Below are positions 42,156 through 52,530 of a stretch of 64,000 bases of DNA, one piece after another. Within the stretch, counting starts at the first letter, position 1; each line of letters starts with the position of its first letter. Under the pieces are notes generated by a model, which ran no database searches, was not told where the DNA came from, and saw only the letters and a list, made by a program, of their open reading frames with translations. The position numbers were made by a program, and so were the translations under genes. The stretch is from Picochlorum sp. 'celeri' (lineage: Eukaryota; Chlorophyta; Trebouxiophyceae): positions 1,364,001 through 1,428,000 of the forward strand of contig JAACMV010000024.1 of NCBI GenBank assembly GCA_010909725.1, written 5' to 3'.

Positions 42156-42177
42156 TCTAGAGCAGATCTGCTCTAGA
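42156..42177. repeat. 22-bp perfect palindrome in the hydrolase 5' leader or core promoter
   Basis: The half-site TCTAGAGCAGA is followed directly by its exact reverse complement, with no loop. It lies 13-34 bp upstream of the DUF1749 hydrolase ATG. It could be a dimeric factor site or a fold in the leader RNA. Confidence 0.75.
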
Positions 42178-42414
42178 GTCCTGTCTCAGATTTTAATTTT
42201 AAATCTAGGAAATCTAGGAAGAAATGTGGCCCAATCGTGCCTTTCAACACACATAAAAGAACAATTAAAACACATATTGACCCATTTAATATATATAAAT
42301 CGATTAGTAGTGCACAAAACGCGGGTAACTTGGTGCATTCTGCGCATGCCATGCACGTGTGAATTTCTACGCTCTACTTACACTATTGGCCATAATACTA
42401 TTCAATAACATAGC

Positions 42415-43539
42415 ATGGTAGAAAATATAAAGGAGAGAGAGACGAAGAAGAAGAAGAAGGTGGCAAAGAGGAAAGCATCTGCTGCTAGTCAGGAGGAGGA
42501 CACCACAGAACAGCAGGAACTGACTGGCTGGGAATACGCAGATGGCGATCAGGATGTCCTTGAACAGTACATTCAAGGAGAAATTGATGCGTCGAAAGGG
42601 ACATTAGAGAAGAAGACGCAGCAGCATTTGACGAAACACCAGAAGAAGGCCAATAAAAAGAGGAAGGAACAGCATATCCGGGAAATAGAAGCTCGAAGGA
42701 GGGGTGGATTCATAGCACCTACGAATGCGGCAGAGTTTGAGCAAATGGTCATGTCGTCACCGAATAGTTCCTACGTCTGGATCCAATACATGGCTTACTT
42801 GATCGCCCAAGGAGAGGTGGACAAGGCCAGAGGTATTGCACAACGGGCCATCAATACCATCTCATTCAGGGAGCAGCACGAGAAGTTCAACGTCTGGTTG
42901 GCATGGATAAACACTGAGAATAGGTATGGCGATGAGGAGACTCTCGATGAGGTGTTTCAGAAGGCCATGTCGCATTGCAGTCAGAGCAAGCTTCTCAAGT
43001 CAGTCCTAGATATTTTCCAGCAGACAAACAAGATAGATCGGGCAGAAAAGGTAGCGCGCCAGCTGTGTAAATTATATAGTGATAATCCAGAATCATGGAT
43101 CCGCTGTATGAAGTTTTGGTTGATGCAAGACAACCCAGAGGAGGCAAGGAAGGCATTTGACAAGTCCATGCAAGCCCTGCCTGCTCGCCATCACATTCAC
43201 ATGTCATCCCAAGCAGCCCTCGTAGAATTCAAGTTCGGTGATGCTGAAAAAGGTAGAAGTATCATGGAGCGCGTCTTGCAGGAAAACCCGCGTAGAACAG
43301 ACTTGTGGAGCGTGTATTTGGACCAAGAGGTTGCCCATGGAGACCAACATAGAGCGCGAGCGCTCTTTGAGCGTTGCATTCACCTCACACTTCCACCTAA
43401 AAAGATGAAATTTCTATTCAAAAAGTATCTCGACTATGAAAAGAAGCATGGCGATGACGCACACGTGGAATCTGTGAAGAAAAAAGCCATGGAGTATGTG
43501 GAGCGAGCTCTGCAAACAACAGAACCTATCACCTCCTGA
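42415..43539 (+). CDS. RRP5: free-standing RRP5/PDCD11 C-terminal HAT-repeat protein
   Basis: A 374-residue protein matching only the C-terminal TPR/HAT module of RRP5, the large pre-rRNA processing factor. The N-terminus is a Lys/Glu-rich, nucleolar-type stretch. Residues about 100-370 form HAT units: AEFEQMVMSSPNSSYVWIQYMAYLIAQGEVDKARGIAQRAINTI, FNVWLAWINTENRYG, DNPESWIRCMKFWLMQDNPEEARKAF, and RTDLWSVYLDQEVAHGDQHRARALFERCI. The dozen S1 domains that normally precede this module are absent, and nothing upstream encodes them. A true ATG and an AT-rich TATA-like stretch (42290-42300) support an independent gene. Confidence 0.85.
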   Translation: MVENIKERETKKKKKVAKRKASAASQEEDTTEQQELTGWEYADGDQDVLEQYIQGEIDASKGTLEKKTQQHLTKHQKKANKKRKEQHIREIEARRRGGFIAPTNAAEFEQMVMSSPNSSYVWIQYMAYLIAQGEVDKARGIAQRAINTISFREQHEKFNVWLAWINTENRYGDEETLDEVFQKAMSHCSQSKLLKSVLDIFQQTNKIDRAEKVARQLCKLYSDNPESWIRCMKFWLMQDNPEEARKAFDKSMQALPARHHIHMSSQAALVEFKFGDAEKGRSIMERVLQENPRRTDLWSVYLDQEVAHGDQHRARALFERCIHLTLPPKKMKFLFKKYLDYEKKHGDDAHVESVKKKAMEYVERALQTTEPITS

Positions 43540-43559
43540 GCATCTTTATTGTTACACAC

Positions 43560-43580
43560 ATGTATGTATGTATATATATA
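43560..43580. repeat. short (TGTA)n/(TA)n microsatellite
   Basis: A tract of TGTA repeats passing into TA repeats, in the 3' flank of the RRP5-like gene. Confidence 0.8.
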
Positions 43581-43689
43581 CGAAAGAATAATTTAATTTA
43601 ACAGGTTATATCATACGCTATCATTCAAAAAGAAAAGAGAGAATCAATCCATCCCCAAGGAAGCTTTGCTGCAGGGTCACCTTCCCTAC

Positions 43690-44064
43690 CTAAAACATCA
43701 TATCCATCAGACAACAACAACACATGGCCGCTAAACACGCCGCACATATATCAGGCCCAGGAGACATATTCTGATTCTGCTGCTGCTGCTGATAATACAC
43801 TGGCTGACCACTCGGTGGAGGATAATACCCAGGTGGCGCTGCTCCATACCCATTGGCATACTGCTGATTATTTGCCCCCGGATAGCCCGCAGGAGGAGGT
43901 GCTCCATACCCCGCCTGCCCATATCCATACGCTGGAGGAGGAGGAGGATACTGATTGCCTCCATACGCACCACCACCTCCCTGCGTAGCACCTACAGGCT
44001 GTCCATATACCACCTCCTGCTGCTGTTTCGTCGGATATTCGTAGTTGAATGTTGACTTGCCCAT
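43690..44064 (-). CDS. CYSTM-type small cysteine-rich tail-anchored protein
   Basis: A 124-residue protein starting at the first true ATG (44064). The body is Gly/Pro/Tyr/Gln-rich with YPPPPPAYGYG and PPGYYPPPSGQ repeats. The last about 17 residues, AACLAAMCCCCLMDMMF, are the CYSTM cysteine-rich transmembrane module. Plant and fungal CYSTM proteins sit at the plasma membrane and are tied to stress and metal tolerance; the role here is unknown. Confidence 0.8.
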   Translation of the reverse strand: MGKSTFNYEYPTKQQQEVVYGQPVGATQGGGGAYGGNQYPPPPPAYGYGQAGYGAPPPAGYPGANNQQYANGYGAAPPGYYPPPSGQPVYYQQQQQNQNMSPGPDICAACLAAMCCCCLMDMMF

Positions 44065-44621
44065 TCCTATCACAGTATTTTCTATCACGAATACAAATGC
44101 AGACTCTTTACCGGCAGGAAACAGATGAATTCAACGGATACAGAAAAGACACAAACGTGTTGTCAAACTCTCTTGAATACTTGGGCACCAGTGATGGCTA
44201 AGGCCCTTTGTACTGGCGTTTAATGACACGTATCAAATTATATATGAATGAATGGGTACCCAAGAGGGCTACAGTATCCTTGAATGGGCAAGGGTGTTTG
44301 TAATTCGATACATTAAAACACATTGGCGCAAGTATTCCACACGCAATGCTCGCTCATCTTACTGGAACAAATCTCTGCCAATTTCATCAGAAATAACTGA
44401 TTTTCGATATATGTTTTGAAACAAAGCCATCAGAAGTAGGTATATTTCAGTCAGGAGCGTATTTGTATCTTCTGTGGCAGTTTGTGTGGTTTTGAAGCAT
44501 TCCCACCTTTTGGCCTCTCTTCTGACTACTTCTTCGATTCTTTACTCTATATTGGCAGTATTAACAATACTAGTATTACATAAGCTCCAAGAACGCTTGA
44601 ATACGACAGAATAGTAGAAAC
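44065..44621. other. divergent spacer between CYSTM and DUF3067-like genes
   Basis: About 560 bp holding two divergent promoters. No gene, RNA or repeat recognised. Confidence 0.5.
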
Positions 44622-45551
44622 ATGTTTGGATTGTGTCCCATGGGAACTCGAGCGAGAGCTTCTCGCGGTATCCTGAAGCAGCAGCAGCAGCAAGGAATGA
44701 ATGGCCGATGTTACATATGTTCGACTCCTATGGATGAAGAATCACGTGGATGGCGCGTATCAGCTTCCAAGAAGAGTAATAATATGAACGACTCTGGTGA
44801 TGATAAATCCTTTGGAGAATCTCTTGGGGAGTCTGTGAGGGATCTGTTCGACTTTGCAAAGTGGGCTCCCCGATCGAGCCAGGCGTGGCGCCTTGGGCAA
44901 GATCCAGGAGTTTCTAGATCGTCAGATGATGAGGATGGAGGCCCTTCTCCAGCAGAAATGACACAGGATGATGTGGATGTGTTGAACAAGAGGTTGGCTG
45001 AGCAGCAGCGATCGGGGTCTGTGGAGTACGATGATGGTAGCGATTTTATGAATAATGGAAAGTTTGGTGAGGAGGACCCATCCTTTCTTCGGTCTACGGA
45101 TGAGGAGTTTGCAGAGGCATTGAATGCCCGCATCACAGAGGTGGCCTCGGATGCATCATCCTTTGGATCAGATGACGACGGTGAGGAGGATGCATATCAG
45201 CAACTGACTGGTGATGATTTGGTTTCTCTGATTAAGAATAAATATGGGAAGAAGCATGACGTAGCATTTGTGAGGAGGGATATTCCTGGCAAGACACTTG
45301 TGTGCCTGAATATCTATCATGCGCATCTGGGACAGAAATCCTTCCCCATGACGGTGGAAGACTTTGAAGAAAAGATGGATGCTGTGGCACTATCCTTGCA
45401 GATGTGGGATCAGGTGGAACGTGTGGTGTCCTTTTTAAAGAGTCCAGTGGCCCCTCGAAGGGGGCTTCCATCCAGACCTATTGTGGGCAATGCTGTCAGT
45501 ATACCGCTCGAGCTGACACCCGATCAAATCGTAGAATGGTTTGGACGGTAA
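44622..45551 (+). CDS. DUF3067-like plastid protein
   Basis: A 309-residue protein of unknown function. The first about 55 residues are basic with few acids, fitting a plastid transit peptide. A long acidic, low-complexity middle follows. Residues about 195-300 resemble the cyanobacterial/plastid DUF3067 domain: LTGDDLVSLIKNKYGKKHDVAFVRRD, a short insert, then FPMTVEDFEEKMDAVALSLQMWDQVERVVSFL and GNAVSIPLEL. In cyanobacteria and algae the family is conserved but undefined. Assignment is from memory of the domain pattern and should be confirmed by a profile search. Confidence 0.62.
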   Translation: MFGLCPMGTRARASRGILKQQQQQGMNGRCYICSTPMDEESRGWRVSASKKSNNMNDSGDDKSFGESLGESVRDLFDFAKWAPRSSQAWRLGQDPGVSRSSDDEDGGPSPAEMTQDDVDVLNKRLAEQQRSGSVEYDDGSDFMNNGKFGEEDPSFLRSTDEEFAEALNARITEVASDASSFGSDDDGEEDAYQQLTGDDLVSLIKNKYGKKHDVAFVRRDIPGKTLVCLNIYHAHLGQKSFPMTVEDFEEKMDAVALSLQMWDQVERVVSFLKSPVAPRRGLPSRPIVGNAVSIPLELTPDQIVEWFGR

Positions 45552-45862
45552 TCCGTATTCATGTCTTCCTCCTGTATGTGTAACACTGAGAGAATTGTCG
45601 CATGTATCGACCCAGGCTGAAATCGCATCTCACACCCGGTCAAATAGACGGTAGCATGGGGGATAGTCTCCTGTGTCGATTACTGCATAGCCTCTCGGTC
45701 GGATACCCCCTCCAATGGGACTTGATCTAGGAGATCCTCATCCAGCGTCAATCGGATCGCGTCTTATCAAAACAAGGGTGGATGCCGATTTTCGTAGATA
45801 CGCCCAAGGTCCTCTCAACAGAAGAATATCCTACTCAATACACTTGGAACAAATACATAACA
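45552..45862. other. upstream region of psaF
   Basis: Between the DUF3067-like stop and the first psaF ATG, same strand. It must hold one 3' end and the psaF promoter. No TATA box recognised. Confidence 0.5.
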
Positions 45863-46718
45863 ATGCAGATCCAACTCCAAAGGTACGAATGATGGTGTAC
45901 AAGAGACGCAGAGGAATAATCAGCAGAGTGTTTTCTGATGGCAACAACAACACTCGTGGCTGATTGCGGTCTATCTGCGTATCCATCTGATCACAAAACT
46001 GTTTTATTTGGTACAAGGATGGGGATGGGTATGTAATTTGGATGTTTTTGTGTGCAGAACCACATTCGCCCCAAAGGTGGCCAGTGCCAAGCGCACCGCC
46101 GTGACCAACAAGGTCGTTTGCTCTGCTGAGAAGACTGGAGCTGAAAAGTTGGGAAAGGCTGCCGCTGCCGCTGCCCTCTCTGCTGTCTTGGGTCTCACCG
46201 CTGTGGACGCTGCCATGGCTGATGTCGCTGGATTGACTCCATGCTCCGAGTCCAAGGCTTTTGCCAAGCGCAAAAAGCAGGAGGTGAAGGGTCTTACCAA
46301 GCGTATGAAGCAGTATGAGGCTGGATCTGCTCCAGCAATCGCTCTCCAGGCCACCATTGAGAAGACTGAGAAGAGATTTGACAAGTATGCTAGCCAGGGG
46401 CTTCTCTGCGGAACCGACGGACTCCCACATTTGATCGCTGACCCAGGATTGGCTCTTCGTTATGGACATGCTGGAGATGTGTTGCTTCCAACCATTGGTT
46501 TCATCTATGTTGCTGGATGGATTGGATACTCTGGAACCAAGTATGTTCAGGAGGCCAAGAAGGCCAACAAGCCAACTGAGAAGGAGATTATCATTGATGT
46601 TCCACTTGCCTGGAAGCTTCTTTGGGGTGGACTCGCTTGGCCAGTTGCTGCTGCTGCTGAGTTCAAGAACGGAACGTTGCTGGAGGATGACAGCAACATC
46701 ACAGTGTCCCCACGCTAA
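45863..46718 (+). CDS. PSAF: photosystem I reaction centre subunit III (PsaF) precursor
   Basis: Lumenal PSI subunit that docks plastocyanin or cytochrome c6. The main exon is 46058-46718 after an acceptor TGTGCAG. Its frame lacks an ATG, and two first exons fit in phase: 45863-45882 (ATG with good context, donor GTACGA, 226 residues; preferred) or 45938-45978 (donor GTATCC, 233 residues). The precursor has a basic stroma-targeting part and then a thylakoid part (AAAAALSAVLGLTAVDAAMA) cleaved before DVAGLTPC. The mature chain holds the Lys-rich helix for donor binding (KRKKQEVKGLTKRMKQYE), GLLCGTDGLPHLIADPGLALRYGHAGDV, and ends NITVSPR, all standard. Confidence 0.93.
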
Positions 46719-46857
46719 ATTCTGGTGGGTTAGAGAAATGGGGAGGTGATGCATCACATGTGTTAGAATGAATTGCATAGCTTCTTCCAGGTAGACGTGT
46801 TTCTATTTTACGAAACTATAATCCTTTTCTTGTAATTGATTACACATCATTGACATG

Positions 46858-49725
46858 TTAGAGTAATTGGACAATTTTGATGGGTTTCTTCACTGCATTT
46901 GTGTATCCTTCATGGAACTTGTACAGCACAGGCATGTCCTCTGCTCTCATTTTCTTGCTGTGTGTCTGTCCCTGTGAGTTTTGTTCGGAACGGCCTCGTG
47001 TTGTCTGTTTACTTTTTAATTTGTCTAGCCAAGTCCGCTTTCGTGTCGATGTCTTCTTTTTGGACTGGGTTGATGCCTTGTTCTCTTCCAATCTCTGTGC
47101 TAGACTCACAGGAATATGTGCTGCGGTGGGTTTAGGCACCTGTGAGGGTGTACTCTGCGTCTGATGACCTTCCTGACTTGATTTTGTACTGCGCCGGATG
47201 CGTTCCATGTCAAGCTCGTGAGCAACCATCTGTTGTGTTGGGGCTGGTATGTCTCGAGGAGGGCATGTTTGGCCAAGCGTCTTGTTAGGGAAATTCCAGA
47301 ATGTGTGGATCGGAGGGTTGAATTTGACGGCTGTAGTTGCCTCATCTGAATCTGGATCATCTTCCAAAGAATAAGACACCCCAAGTGCCAGCATGGCATC
47401 TACAAGTCTTTCCAATGTCTTCTTTTCTTCCTTTGAATACAGATGTCTAGAGACGGGCCGTAAACTAGGGCTCAGAAGCCATGGAAGAAGAGGAATCGTT
47501 TCAGCTACAGCCGCTGTTTTACCAAGAGTCACATAGGTGCTGGGGTTCATCCCCAACATCCACCTGTGCAGCATTGCTTTTCTTTCACCAAGTTCCCTTC
47601 TGGTAGCTGGAAGTGTTCTTGGCCACCTGACGGATGGATTTTCAGGCCCTGATAGGATATTGGCTATTCGCAACGTCATTGCCGGAATATATTTTCCTAG
47701 TGAGAAGTCTGCCGTCTGGGATAGCTTGCGCTGTAGCATATCAGCCATCTGCATGTTGTCTAGCACTGTTGAGGTTCTCAAAAGTGCCATATCAAAATGA
47801 ATAATGGAAGGAAGGCTCTCATAAAATCCTCCAATGACAAGATCATGATCGCCAAAGTCTAGAATAGTATTGAATAGCCTTGAACAGCGTTGGGATTCTG
47901 ACTCTGGCACCTGACCAATGACTGCTGGGCCCTTCTGCATACGTAGATATACTCACAGTGACGACAATCACGTCCCATCCCATACAAATACATTCATACA
48001 TACCTTTTGGTGCAGTAAATCTTTCCAGAGTCTAAAAGCACCAATCGTGATATCTTTCTGACCACTGCCTACTGAAGAAATGTCACTCAATCTCAACATC
48101 TTTTGCTTCTTTCCAATAAATTGCATGGTATTCAAACATGACCGAATATCGCATTCTGTCTTCTCGATAAGAGCTCTCAATGTTGATTTTTCTGCTTTCA
48201 ACTTCTCCCGCTTGCAAATGAACTGTAATCTCTCCACCAGTTTCTCTGCCGATGGGGGCCTCACATGGAATACGCGAGCCACATCCCTGAGAGGTCGCAA
48301 CACAGGCGCATACAAATCATTACATATGCAAATGACGGGCCTCGTCAATGGCTTATCCTTCTTCTTCTTCCTTGACGGCTTTCCACCTGCATCCTCCTCT
48401 TGGTGCTTGCTCCTCTTTTCCACCTTTGCTTGTGCAAGTTTTATCAGAGCAGAAACGGCACTTTTCCCCTCTCCGCCTGCAGCTACTCCATCAATTTCAT
48501 CGATAATAATGCAATTAGGACGATTTTCACCGATAACAGATGTCATTTCCATGGCATTAATGACTCTGGACATCAACTCTGGGCCACTCCTCTCATCACT
48601 GGCATTAATCTCCACAGCCTTGTACCCACAATGCCTTGCCACAATATGCGCCAAGGTTGTCTTCCCAAGACCAGGTGGTCCCGCAAGGAGAATAAGCTTC
48701 TGTTCAGGCCTGAAATATGGATCCGTGGTCTCTGATGTCTTGGAAGCATCTACTGTGCCAAACACACATCTATCCCACTGCTTCATCCACTTGACGACAT
48801 CCCGATTGATCAACTCATCGCTTAACAAATCCATAAAATGACGAGGAGCATATTTATCTACCCATAGCCCAGATGCGCCACCAGCAGACGCCTTCTGATC
48901 CTTCTTCTCCTTCTTCTTCATCTTCCTAGTAGTATCCTGCCCTCTACCTTGTGTTTCAGCCAACACCCGTTCAAAGTGATCCTTTTCCACTGCGGAGAGC
49001 AACGCATCAATTTTCGTCGACAAAAGAGAGCCTTTGCTCCGCCGGAGAGCGCGAGCCAGTAGACCACCATCGGAAGTATCCTCCACATGCAATGGAGCAT
49101 ACACCCGCTCTCCTGACGGAGATGTCACAGTGATGTATTGTTCTGTGGCATTCATCGCATCTCTTTGAGGAGGAAGGCACTCTCTATCGTTGATCACATC
49201 CTCCTTGACTGTTTCTGTTGTCTCAATATCCCCGTCGCTGTTAGGTTCTGGTGGGAGAGGAGGAGCAGCCTCATGCGCCGACTCGTCTGCTGTGTTGAGG
49301 ACATTTCCCGTATCATGATGAACGACATCATCATTACCATTCGTATTTGTCTCACCTTCCCCCAAGAATCCAACATACCCATCAACATTGCCCACATCAC
49401 CGCCAATCTCATCATCATCATCCAGCCCAATCCCATCCACCGGCTCCTCCATATCCAACAACATGTCAATATCATCCATCTCATCAAGAGAAGGCTTCCC
49501 CTTCCCTCCTGCCACCTTGCCCCCATCCTGAGACTGTTGTTGCGAATACAAGGGCATACCGGCCACCATATCAAGCAATTCTTCATCAACATTCTCCTTC
49601 TCTTCTTCCAGCCCCCTTCCATCACCAGTAAACCTGGGAGCAACAAGACCCCCTATACCAGGAACAGCATCCAAATCCGGTCGGACATTGCCCCTCGCAT
49701 TCACATCAAAACTGTCCTCGTCCAT
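46858..49725 (-). CDS. CTF18: CTF18, large subunit of the alternative RFC clamp loader
   Basis: Subunit of the RFC-like complex with DCC1 and CTF8 that loads PCNA for sister-chromatid cohesion and checkpoint signalling. Exons 49725-48004 and 47934-46858, joined by a 69-nt intron (donor GTATGT), give 932 residues. The acidic N-terminus is followed by WVDKYAPRHFMDLLSDE and an AAA+ ATPase with GPPGLGKTTLAHIVARHCGYKAVEINASDERS (about 345-375) and IIIDEIDG. The second exon holds the C-terminal half (FDMALLRTSTVLDNMQMAD, PWLLSPSLRPVSRHLYSKEEKK) and a basic tail that would bind CTF8-DCC1. The start is the first ATG of the frame. Confidence 0.9.
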
Positions 49726-50476
49726 GTCTTTTTGCTTTTCTCTCACTCTCGTTCTCCGTGTGTAGAAAACCAGAAATGCCTGCTTCAAACCAACCAGTCT
49801 ATGTATGTCTGTATGAGTAGTCAACAGCAATTGGCTGTTGTTGTCTATCGACAGCGTCTCTGCTACTAATGTACCACCAATACAGTAGTAAAGCCAAGGC
49901 AAATCAATAGCGTGCTTCTCGATGAATTAGCTCCACAGAACTGAGATTGCCGTTGTTGCGATACTAGCAGCTTGAATTTCAAATTCCTCCCCTTCTCAAA
50001 CGCATATGGCAGTCACAATACTTTTATATACAAATAAACGCCATTTCTAAGCATTATATTCGTTAAAAGAGTGCGTTCATTCCGAAGAAACAACCGATGT
50101 CTGTATTTGAAGAAATTTGAATCTGACTGGACAGAGTATTTCGGGGATGGAGTCTCATGACAACCAAAGAGACGGATATATGTGTATCCATGCATCATTT
50201 CTGCCAGAGTAATGTACACATCATTGGTCTCATCAGTAGAACAATCGTTATAGTCCACCAGGGTCGTCGTCAACGGGCACGTGTCCTTTTCTTGCTCTTC
50301 TTTGGGATAAAGACACGTCACAGCCGCAGTGTGGGAGAAGAATTGATTTTTCAAGAGATAATTTATTAGATTAACGCAACGGGATAGACTGCGGTGTCAT
50401 ACTGGTGTAGAAACACGCTTTCCGAAAAGAAGACGACGAAGGGATTACTCGAGAAACCTCTGGATTTGATCGTGAG
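49726..50476. other. divergent spacer between CTF18 and the small membrane protein gene
   Basis: About 750 bp. The CTF18 frame remains open to 49902 but has no ATG there. Nothing else recognised. Confidence 0.5.
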
Positions 50477-50665
50477 ATGAGTGGATACCACGGCGACGAG
50501 TATACATTGTTTGGTTATGAGATTCCATTTCCAAGAAAGGACTTGTTTATTGCTCTGGCAGCTGTGATTGGCTTTTTACCCATAACAGTGATTTTGCATA
50601 CTCTTGTGACAACTGTGTACAGATTGATTGCTGGTGATCGCCGAACGAAGAAGCACGAGGAATAG
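50477..50665 (+). CDS. 62-residue single-span membrane protein, unknown
   Basis: An ATG-initiated frame with a hydrophilic aromatic N-terminus (YHGDEYTLFGYEIPFPRK), one clear membrane helix (about 24-45, LFIALAAVIGFLPITVILHTLV) and a basic/acidic tail (GDRRTKKHEE). It is not recognised, but the composition is far from random. Its stop is only 13 bp before the ATG of AP-4 mu on the same strand, so the two may share an mRNA. Confidence 0.6.
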   Translation: MSGYHGDEYTLFGYEIPFPRKDLFIALAAVIGFLPITVILHTLVTTVYRLIAGDRRTKKHEE

Positions 50666-50678
50666 GAATTTTTAATAG

Positions 50679-52055
50679 ATGATTTCTCAATTGATGGTGC
50701 TGTCACCTCGTGGTGATGTGATTATTTTGAAGGATTTCAAGGGGAATGTGTGCAAGACGTCTCCAGAAATTCTGTTTCGAAGAATTACATTGAAAGACGC
50801 GCCTCCTGTGTTTTGTGTGGATGGAACCCAGTATCTATACATCAAAGCTGGTTCGTTGTATTGGGGTGCGACGACGAGGGAGAATGTGTCCCCATCTCTT
50901 GTATTAGAGATGCTGAATCGGTTGTTTTGGATTACCAATGATTATGTGGGGCATGTGTCCGAGGAGTCTGTTCGGAAGAATTTCGTGCTCGTTTATGAGC
51001 TATTAGATGAGATTATGGATTATGGGTTTCCGCAGAATTCGTCGACGGAGAGGCTGAAGGAGTTTATTGCGATGGAGCCTGCGGTGTCACGGCCCAAGGC
51101 TCCGCTGGCATCCATTGGGTCTGGACCAAAGGAGGTTGTCAAGTCTGTGCTGAGCACGTCGAGAACGGGAGCCAAGGAGGAAATTTTTGTAGACATTGTA
51201 GAAAAATTGACGGCGATTTTCGATGTGTCTGGACGTCTGAGGACGTCCTTTATTGTCGGGTCTGTACAGGTCAAGTCCTATCTGCATGGAAATCCAATGA
51301 TTCGCCTTGGTTTATCAGAAAACTTGCTTCTTCTTTCAGATGATGTTTCGAATGATGATGGCATGCCTTTGAATTATGGATCGTTAGACGATGGGCTTGG
51401 ACCAGTCGTGCTGGATACGTATTCTCTGCATGAGAGTGCTGATCAGCAGGTGTTTGCCCAGGACAGGATACTAGAGCTGGTGCCACCAGAAGGGCATTTT
51501 TCTCTCCTGACGTATCGTAGTTCAAAGTCATTCCGTCCTCCATTTAGAATTTATCCGGCCGTTGAAGACGATATTAATTCGGATGAGAAGATGACGCTCT
51601 ACATCCGACTCTTGGCAGAATATGAACCCCGCAAGACAGCATCAGGGGTCGAGATTGTGCTACCACTTCCACCGACCGTATCTCGAGCTCATATAGATAC
51701 AGATACACAGGATAATGAAGGCCCATTATTGTCAAAATTGACTGGTAAATCGTTCCAACAGAGCGCTGAATGGTATCCGAGAGATTCAAAATTGATCTGG
51801 GTGTTGAGAAACCTACCAGGTGGCACGGAACACACCCTTCGAGTACGACTCACCATTGAGCCTGGACAGGCCCACATGGTTCGACATGAAATGGGACCAA
51901 TCATGGCCCATTTTGTGTTGCCAGGAAAGCCGACAATGAGCGGGTTGGATGTGAAATACTTGAAAATCATGAAGGATACATCACGGGGACAGGCCCCCTC
52001 CAGATGGTTTCGAGCTGTTGCTGTGGCAAACACATATCTCGTTCGGACGGACTAA
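50679..52055 (+). CDS. AP4M1: AP-4 adaptor complex, mu subunit
   Basis: Medium chain of the AP-4 trafficking adaptor at the trans-Golgi network, which selects cargo with tyrosine-based signals. One exon, 458 residues. The longin-like N-terminus MISQLMVLSPRGDVIILKDF is typical of mu4, followed by RKNFVLVYELLDEIMDYGFPQNSSTERLKEFI. The mu-homology domain runs from about residue 165 (EEIFVDIVEKLTAIFDVSGRLRTSFIVGSVQVKSYLHGNP) to the end; GMPLNYGSLDDG and PPEGHFSLLTYR are conserved landmarks. The start lies 13 bp after an upstream small frame. Convergent with MIA40 (46 bp). Confidence 0.93.
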   Translation: MISQLMVLSPRGDVIILKDFKGNVCKTSPEILFRRITLKDAPPVFCVDGTQYLYIKAGSLYWGATTRENVSPSLVLEMLNRLFWITNDYVGHVSEESVRKNFVLVYELLDEIMDYGFPQNSSTERLKEFIAMEPAVSRPKAPLASIGSGPKEVVKSVLSTSRTGAKEEIFVDIVEKLTAIFDVSGRLRTSFIVGSVQVKSYLHGNPMIRLGLSENLLLLSDDVSNDDGMPLNYGSLDDGLGPVVLDTYSLHESADQQVFAQDRILELVPPEGHFSLLTYRSSKSFRPPFRIYPAVEDDINSDEKMTLYIRLLAEYEPRKTASGVEIVLPLPPTVSRAHIDTDTQDNEGPLLSKLTGKSFQQSAEWYPRDSKLIWVLRNLPGGTEHTLRVRLTIEPGQAHMVRHEMGPIMAHFVLPGKPTMSGLDVKYLKIMKDTSRGQAPSRWFRAVAVANTYLVRTD

Positions 52056-52101
52056 GAATCTACATATATCATGTAAAATGTATAGTAATAAATATGTATG
52101 A

Positions 52102-52530
52102 TCATGCATCATCTCCACCTGAGAAGAATTGCTCAGTGTGCTCTGGATGCTTCTCCAAGCACTTTTGAAACTTTTCAAAATGCTCTATGCAATCGTATCC
52201 TTTGACTTCAGGATGCGTGCTCTTCATAAAACAACTAAATGAATCTACGAATGAATCTTTACACGGTCCTTGCATCATATCCTCTGCATCATAGAGTCAT
52301 GTGTCATAGGACATGGAACAAGAGGAGACAGCATGCCATCATGATGATGGTTGTTTCCTTTCATCATGCAACGCAGTGGCATTACTACGAATCGTACCCA
52401 CACAAGGACACTCCAAAGCCATTTCAATCTGTTTATCTATATCATGTGGGTGTGCTTCTGCCGCCTTGTCCATTTCTTCTGCAAGGCTGTCAAAAACCCC
52501 ACCCTCTTGTTCTTCTTGTTCTGAAGCCAT
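52102..52530 (-). CDS. MIA40: MIA40/CHCHD4 mitochondrial intermembrane-space oxidoreductase
   Basis: Disulfide carrier that oxidises and traps small cysteine proteins in the intermembrane space. Two exons, 52530-52398 and 52283-52102, with a 114-nt intron (donor GTACGA), give 104 residues. The redox CPC motif is at 41-43, six residues before GPC, the spacing seen in other MIA40 proteins. A twin CX9C fold follows: C52/C62 and C76/C86, within CKDSFVDSFSCFMKS and DCIEHFEKFQKCLE. There is no presequence or membrane anchor, as in animal and plant forms. A donor 9 nt further on (GTAGTA) also keeps frame but would give the wrong CPC-GPC spacing. Confidence 0.93.

Noticed and set aside
45938..45978. 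Alternative first psaF exon (MATTTLVADCG...)
   Set aside because: In phase, but its donor GTATCC departs from the local consensus, it has an acidic residue in the transit peptide and a weaker start context. Not excluded.
45831..46778. 315-codon open frame antisense to psaF
   Set aside because: Shadow of the psaF coding strand with low-complexity Ser/Leu content; psaF is certain.
49138..49869. 243-codon plus-strand frame opposite CTF18
   Set aside because: Antisense shadow of the acidic CTF18 N-terminus; Ile/His/Pro-rich and unlike known proteins.
52381..52390. Alternative MIA40 donor GTAGTA
   Set aside because: It would lengthen the CPC-GPC spacing to nine residues; the GTACGA donor gives the expected six.
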